From the NCBI RefSeq assembly GCF_900591205.1, contig NZ_UUPU01000067.1, positions 186,001 through 250,000 of the forward strand: a stretch of 64,000 bases of DNA, read 5' to 3'. This stretch comes from Pseudomonas viridiflava (GTDB taxonomy: Bacteria; Pseudomonadota; Gammaproteobacteria; Pseudomonadales; Pseudomonadaceae). The stretch's first letter is position 1. Each line of letters starts with the position of its first letter. The notes below the pieces were generated by a model. That model made no database searches. It was not told the origin of the DNA and was given only the letters and a program-made list of their open reading frames with translations. Positions 19,221 through 26,624 of this stretch are shown here, in pieces. A program made the translations under genes and the position numbers.

Positions 19221-19713
19221 AGCACCAAAAACTGACTGATGAGTCGTATAAGACTAAAGATGTAGTGCTTTAAAAAAAGCACTACAAAACATTTGACGAT
19301 CCAAAAAAGCATGGGCATGATGGCCTCGCTCCCGCTAATCAGGGGCCCTGGCAAGGGCCTTCGGATCGTCGCTCCAAGCTACCCAACTGAGCCGATTCGT
19401 GTCTGTACCGCCCACAAGGTGTGTTTGACGAGGTTGCGACTGGAACGAAGTTGTCCCGAGGGACGGAAGCTAACCAGGTAACCCGGCTACACACTGATGG
19501 ATCGTACGAAGGCCCACGACGCCCGAAGACCGTTCGCAGTTCGCCCTTACCTGCTCAACTCCGCCTTGAGCCATCGTTCATCCCGTCGCCTTCCCCGCCG
19601 AACTTGACTTGAACACCTAAGCTTCTGGTCAGCGAGCCGCCATCACCACGCACTCATTACGTGGCTGGCAAATGGAATTTTCCACCTAGACCTATGCGAC
19701 GAGGTTTTTCCCC
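19221..19713 (+). ncRNA. Candidate structured leader RNA or sRNA upstream of aceA
   Basis: No protein gene is seen in this 493-bp stretch. At 19262-19286 there is a 9-bp inverted repeat (GTAGTGCTT / AAGCACTAC). Beyond that, the DNA is rich in short GC hairpins: GGGCCCTGGCAAGGGCC at about 19343-19359, GTCCCGAGGGAC near 19453-19464, and CCACG / CGTGG at about 19649-19667. Compositionally it looks like a stable RNA rather than a plain promoter. It may be a long aceA 5' UTR or a separate small RNA; I could not match it to a named family. Confidence 0.4.
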
Positions 19714-21039
19714 ATGGCACTGACACGCGAACAGCAAATTGCAGCCCTTGAAAAAGACTGGGCTGAAAACCCACGCTGGAAAGGCGTGACCCGCGCTTAT
19801 TCCGCTGCTGACGTCGTCCGCCTGCGCGGCTCGGTTCAACCTGAGCACACCTTTGCAAAACTCGGCGCCGAGAAGCTGTGGAAGCTGGTCACCCAGGGTG
19901 CCAAGCCGTCCTTCCGTCCCGAAAAAGATTTCGTCAACTGCATGGGCGCCCTCACTGGCGGCCAGGCAGTTCAACAGGTGAAAGCCGGTATCCAGGCGAT
20001 CTACCTGTCCGGCTGGCAAGTGGCAGCGGACAACAACTCCGCTGAATCCATGTACCCCGACCAATCGCTGTACCCGGTGGACTCGGTGCCGACTGTGGTC
20101 AAGCGCATCAACAACTCGTTCCGCCGCGCCGACCAGATCCAGTGGAAAGCTGGCAAAGGCCCGGGCGACGAAGGCTACATCGACTACTTCGCACCTATCG
20201 TGGCTGACGCCGAAGCCGGTTTCGGCGGCGTGCTGAACGCCTACGAGCTGATGAAGAGCATGATCGAAGCGGGCGCTGCCGGCGTGCACTTCGAAGACCA
20301 ACTGGCTTCCGTGAAGAAATGCGGCCACATGGGCGGCAAGGTACTGGTGCCGACCCAGGAAGCCGTACAGAAACTGACCGCGGCACGTTTGGCGGCTGAC
20401 GTGGCCGGCACCCCGACCATCATCCTGGCCCGTACCGACGCCAACGCGGCTGACCTGCTGACGTCGGACTGCGACCCGTACGACCAGCCGTTCGTGACCG
20501 GCGAGCGCACCCAGGAAGGCTTCTATAAAGTACGCGCCGGCCTTGACCAGGCCATCGCTCGCGGCCTGGCCTATGCCCCGTACGCCGACCTGATCTGGTG
20601 CGAAACCGCCAAGCCGGACCTGGACGAGGCTCGTCGCTTCGCCGAGGCGATCAAAAAGGAATACCCGGACCAACTGCTGTCCTACAACTGCTCGCCTTCT
20701 TTCAACTGGAAGAAGAACCTGGACGACGCGACCATCGCCAAATTCCAGCGCGAACTGTCGGCCATGGGCTACAAGCACCAGTTCATCACCCTGGCCGGCA
20801 TCCACAACATGTGGCACAGCATGTTCAACCTGGCGCACGACTATGCCCGCAACGACATGACCGCCTACGTGAAGCTGCAAGAGCAGGAGTTCGCTGACGC
20901 CGCCAAGGGCTACACCTTCGTGGCGCACCAGCAGGAAGTGGGCACCGGCTACTTCGACGACATGACCACCGTGATCCAGGGCGGCACCTCGTCCGTGACC
21001 GCGCTGACCGGCTCGACCGAAGAAGAACAGTTCCACTAA
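19714..21039 (+). CDS. aceA: Isocitrate lyase
   Basis: AceA splits isocitrate into glyoxylate and succinate, the first step of the glyoxylate bypass used on acetate and fatty acids. The 441-residue protein has the catalytic signature KKCGHMGGK (near residue 206), the substrate-binding VPTQEAVQKL region, and SYNCSPSFNW near residue 325. The start ATG at 19714 follows a GAGG-containing leader. It ends at a strong terminator. Isocitrate dehydrogenase genes 7 kb away compete for the same substrate. Confidence 0.97.
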   Translation: MALTREQQIAALEKDWAENPRWKGVTRAYSAADVVRLRGSVQPEHTFAKLGAEKLWKLVTQGAKPSFRPEKDFVNCMGALTGGQAVQQVKAGIQAIYLSGWQVAADNNSAESMYPDQSLYPVDSVPTVVKRINNSFRRADQIQWKAGKGPGDEGYIDYFAPIVADAEAGFGGVLNAYELMKSMIEAGAAGVHFEDQLASVKKCGHMGGKVLVPTQEAVQKLTAARLAADVAGTPTIILARTDANAADLLTSDCDPYDQPFVTGERTQEGFYKVRAGLDQAIARGLAYAPYADLIWCETAKPDLDEARRFAEAIKKEYPDQLLSYNCSPSFNWKKNLDDATIAKFQRELSAMGYKHQFITLAGIHNMWHSMFNLAHDYARNDMTAYVKLQEQEFADAAKGYTFVAHQQEVGTGYFDDMTTVIQGGTSSVTALTGSTEEEQFH

Positions 21040-21101
21040 GCACCGCGTACACGGCCACTGCGGCCCCAAGGAAGACCTAACCGCAGTGCCGCACAACAAT
21101 C

Positions 21102-21131
21102 ACGCCCCGACTGGTTCGGGGCGTTTTTTTG
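21102..21131 (+). terminator. Terminator after aceA
   Basis: ACGCCCCGA / TCGGGGCGT stem with loop CTGGT and an eight-T tail. Confidence 0.93.
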
Positions 21132-21154
21132 CCTCGCAATCACCGAAAATCAAA

Positions 21155-21244
21155 GGTGGGAGCTGGCTTGCCTGCGATGGCGGTAAGTCAGTGACAGGTG
21201 TTTCAGCTGATCCGCCGCTATCGCAGGCAAGCCAGCTCCCACAT
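21155..21244. repeat. REPIN
   Basis: Arms GGTGGGAGCTGGCTTGCCTG and CAGGCAAGCCAGCTCCCACA in inverted orientation, the same subfamily as at 12661, located between aceA and nuoA. Confidence 0.88.
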
Positions 21245-21408
21245 TGACCGCGCCCTATCCATAGGATTTTGCGAAAAACATTGATCCAGAGCGGTATTCG
21301 CACACATCCAATCGGTTAAAAGAACCGTTGCGTCAACTAAGCGAAACTCAAGCAAGTAACGGCAACTTCCCCCGTCACACGAGAAACATTCGCTTAAACC
21401 CCACGCAA

Positions 21409-21428
21409 ACAATAGTCATTATCATTTA
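21409..21428. promoter_or_regulatory. Candidate Fur box upstream of nuoA
   Basis: AATAGTCATTATCATTT is a partial match (about 13 of 16 positions) to the Fur consensus read on the opposite strand (AATGATAATnATTAT). It lies about 255 bp before the nuoA start. Weak, based on eye alignment. Confidence 0.3.
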
Positions 21429-21647
21429 GCGCATGAAAACTTCTTTACTGGTCAAACAAAACTTAATTGTTCAAAAGCCCGCTAATGCCCACGCCACAAG
21501 GGCTACAGCCCCAAGAAGGTGCACTATGTGCTTATTCCATCGAATAATTTCGCTATCGGAATTTTACTTGCCCGGTGTTTAGCCATAAAATCACCGCGAT
21601 TGATTGCAGTGCGACATATCGTCACTGCATCGTTACTTTTTCGAGCT

Positions 21648-21666
21648 CAGAGACCTTTGCTCTCTG
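21648..21666 (+). promoter_or_regulatory. Leader hairpin just before the nuoA ribosome-binding site
   Basis: CAGAGA / TCTCTG stem with a 7-nt loop ends two bases before the AAGGA ribosome-binding site of nuoA. A second hairpin, GCAGTG / CACTGC, lies at 21606-21628. They may affect translation of the first gene of the operon. Confidence 0.35.
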
Positions 21667-21681
21667 TTAAGGATTTCCAGC

Positions 21682-22095
21682 ATGACCGAAGCGACAGGAC
21701 TCATGGCCCACAACTGGGGCTTTGCCATTTTCCTCCTCGGTGTTGTCGGCCTTTGCGCCTTCATGCTCGGCGTCTCCAGCCTCCTCGGGTCAAAAGCCTG
21801 GGGCCGCAGCAAAAATGAACCGTTCGAGTCCGGCATGCTGCCTACAGGTGGCGCCCGCTTGCGGCTCTCAGCCAAATTCTATCTGGTCGCGATGCTGTTC
21901 GTGATCTTCGATATCGAAGCCCTTTTTCTCTTTGCCTGGTCTGTGTCCGTCCGCGAAAGCGGCTGGACCGGATTCGTCGAAGCCCTCGTTTTCATAGCAA
22001 TTCTGTTGGCAGGCCTTGTCTACCTATTCCGAGTGGGCGCCCTTGATTGGGCTCCGGAAGCTCGTCGTAAGCGGCAAGCGAAGCTGAAACAATGA
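21682..22095 (+). CDS. nuoA: NADH-quinone oxidoreductase subunit A
   Basis: NuoA is a small membrane subunit of complex I at the junction with the peripheral arm. The 137-residue protein has three hydrophobic helices (about 13-37, 70-92, 100-120) and the conserved loop KNEPFESGMLPTG with RLRLSAKFYLVAMLFVIFDIE following. ATG 21682 has AAGGA 8 bp upstream; upstream in-frame starts lack one. It is the first gene of the nuoA-N operon. Confidence 0.96.
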   Translation: MTEATGLMAHNWGFAIFLLGVVGLCAFMLGVSSLLGSKAWGRSKNEPFESGMLPTGGARLRLSAKFYLVAMLFVIFDIEALFLFAWSVSVRESGWTGFVEALVFIAILLAGLVYLFRVGALDWAPEARRKRQAKLKQ

Positions 22096-22105
22096 GGCTT
22101 TGGCG

Positions 22106-22780
22106 ATGCAATACAATCTCACCAGGATCGACCCGGATGCTCCTAACGATCAGTACCCTATCGGCGAACGGGAAACCGTTTCCGATCCGTTAGAAGATCA
22201 AGTCCACAAAAACATCTACATGGGCAAACTCGAAGACGTGCTGAGTGGCGCGGTCAACTGGGGGCGTAAAAACTCCCTGTGGCCGTACAACTTCGGCCTT
22301 TCGTGCTGCTACGTGGAAATGACCACCGCCTTCACGGCGCCCCACGACATCGCGCGCTTTGGCGCCGAAGTTATCCGGGCATCACCGCGCCAGGCGGATT
22401 TCATGGTTATCGCCGGAACCTGCTTTATCAAGATGGCGCCGATCATTCAGCGTCTCTACGAGCAAATGCTCGAGCCAAAGTGGGTTATCTCCATGGGTTC
22501 GTGCGCCAACTCCGGTGGCATGTACGACATCTACTCCGTCGTTCAAGGGGTGGACAAGTTCCTGCCCGTGGACGTCTACGTGCCTGGCTGCCCGCCCCGC
22601 CCCGAAGCATTTCTGCAAGGCTTGATGCTGTTGCAGGAGTCGATTGGCAAGGAGCGTCGCCCACTGTCCTGGGTCGTCGGCGATCAAGGCGTTTACCGCG
22701 CCGAGATGCCTTCGCAAAAGGAACAGCGCCGCGAACAGCGTATCGCAGTCACCAACCTGCGCAGCCCCGACGAAGTCTGA
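22106..22780 (+). CDS. nuoB: NADH-quinone oxidoreductase subunit B
   Basis: NuoB carries the terminal iron-sulfur cluster N2 that passes electrons to ubiquinone. The 224-residue protein shows the cluster ligands in GLSCCYVEM, GSCANSGG and VPGCPPRPEA; the tandem Cys pair is typical. ATG 22106 (MQYNLTRIDPDAP) matches Pseudomonas NuoB; an upstream TTG is less likely. It begins 10 bp after nuoA. Confidence 0.97.
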   Translation: MQYNLTRIDPDAPNDQYPIGERETVSDPLEDQVHKNIYMGKLEDVLSGAVNWGRKNSLWPYNFGLSCCYVEMTTAFTAPHDIARFGAEVIRASPRQADFMVIAGTCFIKMAPIIQRLYEQMLEPKWVISMGSCANSGGMYDIYSVVQGVDKFLPVDVYVPGCPPRPEAFLQGLMLLQESIGKERRPLSWVVGDQGVYRAEMPSQKEQRREQRIAVTNLRSPDEV

Positions 22781-22852
22781 TCCAGCCCCGCTTCTTATAT
22801 AGAACGAAAACCTGGCTTCATTCTTTACGTTGACCGAAAGCGATAAAAAACC

Positions 22853-24637
22853 ATGACTACAGGCAATGCTCTGTATATCCCGCCTTATAAGGCAGACGAC
22901 CAGGATGTGGTCGTCGAACTCAATAACCGTTTTGGCCCTGACGCCTTCACCGCCCAGGCCACGCGCACCGGTATGCCGGTGCTGTGGGTGGCGCGTGCCA
23001 AGCTCGTCGAAGTCCTGACCTTCCTGCGCAACCTGCCCAAGCCGTACGTCATGCTCTATGACCTGCATGGCGTGGACGAGCGTCTGCGCACCAAGCGCCA
23101 GGGGCTGCCGAGCGGCGCCGACTTCACCGTGTTCTACCACCTGATGTCGCTGGAACGTAACAGCGACGTGATGATCAAGGTTGCCCTGTCCGAAAGCGAC
23201 CTGAGCGTGCCGACCGTGACCGGTATCTGGCCGAACGCCAGCTGGTACGAGCGTGAAGTCTGGGACATGTTCGGGATCGACTTCCCGGGCCACCCGCACC
23301 TGACACGCATCATGATGCCGCCGACCTGGGAAGGTCACCCGTTGCGCAAGGACTTCCCTGCCCGCGCCACCGAATTCGACCCGTTCAGCCTCAACCTCGC
23401 CAAGCAACAGCTTGAAGAAGAGGCTGCACGCTTCCGTCCGGAAGACTGGGGCATGAAGCGCTCCGGCACCAACGAGGACTACATGTTCCTCAACCTGGGT
23501 CCGAACCACCCTTCGGCTCACGGTGCCTTCCGTATCATCCTGCAACTGGACGGCGAAGAAATCGTCGACTGCGTGCCGGACATCGGCTACCACCACCGTG
23601 GTGCCGAGAAGATGGCCGAGCGTCAGTCCTGGCACAGCTTCATCCCCTACACCGACCGTATCGACTACCTCGGCGGCGTGATGAACAACCTGCCGTACGT
23701 GCTCTCGGTCGAGAAGCTGGCCGGCATCAAGGTGCCGGACCGCGTCGACACCATCCGCATCATGATGGCCGAGTTCTTCCGGATCACCAGCCACCTGCTG
23801 TTCCTGGGGACTTACATCCAGGACGTCGGCGCCATGACCCCGGTGTTCTTCACCTTCACTGACCGCCAGCGCGCCTACAAGGTTATCGAAGCCATCACCG
23901 GTTTCCGCCTGCACCCGGCCTGGTATCGCATCGGCGGTGTGGCACACGACCTGCCGAATGGCTGGGAGCGCCTGGTCAAGGAATTCATCGACTGGATGCC
24001 CAAGCGTCTGGACGAGTACCAAAAGGCTGCGCTGGACAACAGCATCCTCAAAGGCCGCACCATCGGCGTCGCGCAGTACAACACCAAAGAAGCCCTGGAA
24101 TGGGGCGTCACCGGTGCCGGCCTGCGTTCAACCGGCTGCGATTTCGACCTGCGTAAAGCACGCCCGTACTCCGGCTACGAGAACTTCGAATTTGAAGTCC
24201 CGCTGGCGGCCAATGGCGATGCCTATGACCGTTGCATCGTGCGCGTCGAAGAAATGCGCCAGAGCCTGAAGATCATCGAGCAGTGCATGCGCAACATGCC
24301 GGCAGGTCCGTACAAGGCGGATCACCCGCTGACCACGCCGCCGCCCAAAGAGCGCACGCTGCAACACATCGAAACCCTGATCACGCACTTCCTGCAAGTC
24401 TCGTGGGGCCCGGTGATGCCGGCCAACGAGTCCTTCCAGATGATTGAAGCGACCAAGGGTATCAACAGTTATTACCTGACGAGCGATGGCGGCACTATGA
24501 GCTACCGCACCCGGATTCGTACTCCAAGCTTCCCGCACCTGCAGCAGATCCCTTCGGTGATCAAAGGTGAAATGGTCGCGGACTTGATTGCGTACCTGGG
24601 TAGTATCGACTTCGTTATGGCCGACGTGGACCGCTAA
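22853..24637 (+). CDS. nuoCD: NADH-quinone oxidoreductase fused subunits C and D
   Basis: A 594-residue fusion. Residues 1 to about 190 are the NuoC (30 kDa) domain (WYEREVWDMFGIDFPGHPHL; RDFP motif in LRKDFPARATEF). Residues from about 210 are NuoD (49 kDa), related to [NiFe]-hydrogenase large subunits, with GPNHPSAHGAFRIILQLDGE and the quinone-pocket region DIGYHHRGAEKMAE. Fusion of C and D is normal in gammaproteobacteria. The ribosome-binding site is weak (A-rich CGATAAAAAACC before ATG 22853), and 72 bp separate it from nuoB. Confidence 0.97.
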   Translation: MTTGNALYIPPYKADDQDVVVELNNRFGPDAFTAQATRTGMPVLWVARAKLVEVLTFLRNLPKPYVMLYDLHGVDERLRTKRQGLPSGADFTVFYHLMSLERNSDVMIKVALSESDLSVPTVTGIWPNASWYEREVWDMFGIDFPGHPHLTRIMMPPTWEGHPLRKDFPARATEFDPFSLNLAKQQLEEEAARFRPEDWGMKRSGTNEDYMFLNLGPNHPSAHGAFRIILQLDGEEIVDCVPDIGYHHRGAEKMAERQSWHSFIPYTDRIDYLGGVMNNLPYVLSVEKLAGIKVPDRVDTIRIMMAEFFRITSHLLFLGTYIQDVGAMTPVFFTFTDRQRAYKVIEAITGFRLHPAWYRIGGVAHDLPNGWERLVKEFIDWMPKRLDEYQKAALDNSILKGRTIGVAQYNTKEALEWGVTGAGLRSTGCDFDLRKARPYSGYENFEFEVPLAANGDAYDRCIVRVEEMRQSLKIIEQCMRNMPAGPYKADHPLTTPPPKERTLQHIETLITHFLQVSWGPVMPANESFQMIEATKGINSYYLTSDGGTMSYRTRIRTPSFPHLQQIPSVIKGEMVADLIAYLGSIDFVMADVDR

Positions 24638-24639
24638 GC

Positions 24640-25137
24640 ATGAACAGCACGCTTATCCAGACAGACCGTTTCACCTTGAGTGAAACCGAGCGCTCGGCCA
24701 TCGAGCACGAGCTGCATCACTACGAAGACCCGCGAGCGGCGTCGATCGAAGCCTTGAAGATCGTGCAGAAGGAACGTGGCTGGGTGCCGGACGGCGCCCT
24801 CTACGCCATCGGCGAGATCCTCGGCATCCCCGCCAGCGACGTTGAAGGTGTGGCCACGTTCTACAGCCAGATCTTCCGTCAGCCGGTCGGCCGTCACATC
24901 ATTCGCGTGTGCGACAGCATGGTCTGCTACATCGGTGGCCACGAATCGGTGGTCAGCGAGATCCAGAACAAGCTGGGCATCGGCCTCGGCCAAACCACCC
25001 CGGACGGCCGCTTCACGCTGCTGCCGGTGTGCTGCCTGGGCAACTGCGACAAGGCGCCGGCGTTGATGATCGACGACGACACATTCGGTGACGTACAGCC
25101 TGCTGGCGTGACCCAATTGCTTGAGGGCTACCCATGA
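24640..25137 (+). CDS. nuoE: NADH-quinone oxidoreductase subunit E
   Basis: NuoE is the 24-kDa thioredoxin-fold subunit that holds the [2Fe-2S] cluster N1a. The 165 residues contain the ligand sets CDSMVC and CLGNC in the expected places (about residues 91 and 131). It starts 2 bp after nuoCD and overlaps nuoF by 4 bp. Confidence 0.97.
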   Translation: MNSTLIQTDRFTLSETERSAIEHELHHYEDPRAASIEALKIVQKERGWVPDGALYAIGEILGIPASDVEGVATFYSQIFRQPVGRHIIRVCDSMVCYIGGHESVVSEIQNKLGIGLGQTTPDGRFTLLPVCCLGNCDKAPALMIDDDTFGDVQPAGVTQLLEGYP

Positions 25138-26489
25138 CCCTTACATCTTTCGGCCCGGCCAACCTGATCAAGCGTTCGCCTGAGACCCACCCGTTGACCT
25201 GGCGCCTGCGTGACGATGCCGAGCCGGTATGGCTCGACGAGTACCAGGCCAAGAACGGTTACGCGGCTGCGCGCAAAGCCTTCGCCGACATGGCCCAGGA
25301 CGATATCGTCCAGACCGTCAAAGACGCCGGTCTTAAAGGTCGCGGCGGTGCAGGCTTCCCCACGGGTGTGAAGTGGGGCCTGATGCCCAAAGACGAATCC
25401 ATCAACATCCGCTACCTGCTGTGCAACGCGGATGAAATGGAGCCGAACACCTGGAAAGACCGCATGCTGATGGAGCAACTGCCCCATCTGCTGATCGAAG
25501 GCATGCTGATCAGCGCCCGTGCGCTGAAAACCTACCGCGGCTACATCTTCCTGCGTGGCGAATACACCACCGCCGCCAAGCACCTCAACCGTGCTGTGGA
25601 AGAAGCTAAAGCTGCTGGCCTGCTGGGCAAGAACATCCTTGGTTCGGGTTTTGACTTTGAACTGTTCGTGCACACCGGCGCCGGGCGTTATATCTGCGGG
25701 GAAGAAACCGCACTGATCAACTCCCTCGAAGGTCGCCGCGCCAACCCGCGCTCCAAGCCGCCCTTCCCTGCCGCCGTGGGCGTGTGGGGCAAGCCTACGT
25801 GCGTGAACAACGTCGAGACCCTGTGCAACGTACCGGCGATCATCGCCGACGGCGTGGACTGGTACAAATCGCTGGCCCGCGAAGGCAGCGAAGACATGGG
25901 CACCAAGCTCATGGGCTTCTCCGGCAAGGTCAAGAACCCTGGCCTGTGGGAGCTGCCGTTCGGCGTGACCGCACGCGAGCTGTTCGAGGACTACGCCGGC
26001 GGCATGCGCGACGGCTACACCCTGAAAGCCTGGCAGCCAGGCGGCGCCGGCACCGGTTTCCTGTTGCCCGAGCACCTCGACGCACAGATGTATGCCGGCG
26101 GCATCGGCAAGGTCGGCACCCGGATGGGTACTGGCCTGGCGATGGCGGTGGACAACACGGTGAACATGGTTTCGTTGCTGCGCAACATGGAGCAGTTCTT
26201 TGCCCGTGAATCCTGCGGCTTCTGCACCCCGTGCCGTGACGGCTTGCCGTGGAGCGTCAAGCTGCTGATGGCGTTGGAAAACGGCGAAGGCCGCGAGGGT
26301 GATATCGAAACCCTGCTGGGTCTGGTCGGTTTCCTCGGCCCAGGCAAGACCTTCTGTGCTCACGCACCGGGCGCCGTGGAGCCATTGGGCAGCGCCATCA
26401 AGTACTTCCGCTCGGAGTTCGAAGCCGGCATCGCGCCTACCAGCGCCGCCGTCCCGCCTCTGGCAAGGCCGATCGTAGTCGGCGCGTAA
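25134..26489 (+). CDS. nuoF: NADH-quinone oxidoreductase subunit F
   Basis: NuoF binds NADH and FMN and holds cluster N3. The 451 residues show the Gly-rich NADH/FMN segments GRGGAGFPTGVKWG (about 63) and GAGRYICGEETALINSLEGR (about 182), and the [4Fe-4S] ligands ESCGFCTPCRDG (about 360) plus the fourth Cys in TFCAHAPGAVEP. The start overlaps nuoE by 4 bp, so translation is coupled. Confidence 0.97.
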   Translation: MTLTSFGPANLIKRSPETHPLTWRLRDDAEPVWLDEYQAKNGYAAARKAFADMAQDDIVQTVKDAGLKGRGGAGFPTGVKWGLMPKDESINIRYLLCNADEMEPNTWKDRMLMEQLPHLLIEGMLISARALKTYRGYIFLRGEYTTAAKHLNRAVEEAKAAGLLGKNILGSGFDFELFVHTGAGRYICGEETALINSLEGRRANPRSKPPFPAAVGVWGKPTCVNNVETLCNVPAIIADGVDWYKSLAREGSEDMGTKLMGFSGKVKNPGLWELPFGVTARELFEDYAGGMRDGYTLKAWQPGGAGTGFLLPEHLDAQMYAGGIGKVGTRMGTGLAMAVDNTVNMVSLLRNMEQFFARESCGFCTPCRDGLPWSVKLLMALENGEGREGDIETLLGLVGFLGPGKTFCAHAPGAVEPLGSAIKYFRSEFEAGIAPTSAAVPPLARPIVVGA

Positions 26490-26498
26490 CGCTTAAAA

Positions 26499-26525
26499 AA
26501 GCGAAGGGTCCGTGCCCTTCGCTTT
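26499..26525 (+). other. Hairpin in the nuoF-nuoG gap
   Basis: AAGCGAAGGG / CCCTTCGCTT is a perfect 10-bp stem with a 6-nt loop, 10 bp after the nuoF stop. Only a short T/C tract (TCTCAT) follows, so it looks like a partial terminator or RNA-stability element inside the operon. The gap to nuoG is 135 bp, the longest in the operon. Confidence 0.6.
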
Positions 26526-26624
26526 CTCATGTGCTGACGCCTTGATGGCTGTGTAGATGCACATGAATAACAAGATTCCATTAGCCACGCCCGCTGACAA
26601 CGGGCCAACGAAGAACTTTGAACC

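Larger units (their letters stand above)
21040..21681. promoter_or_regulatory. aceA/nuoA intergenic region
   Basis: This 642-bp gap holds the aceA terminator (21102-21131), a REPIN (21155-21244), a Fur-box-like sequence (21409-21428) and the nuo promoter/leader with two small hairpins just before nuoA. No protein gene is supported. Confidence 0.6.

Noticed and set aside
21519..21818. Short plus-strand frame in the nuoA leader
   Set aside because: It overlaps nuoA in another frame and has no similarity to a known protein.
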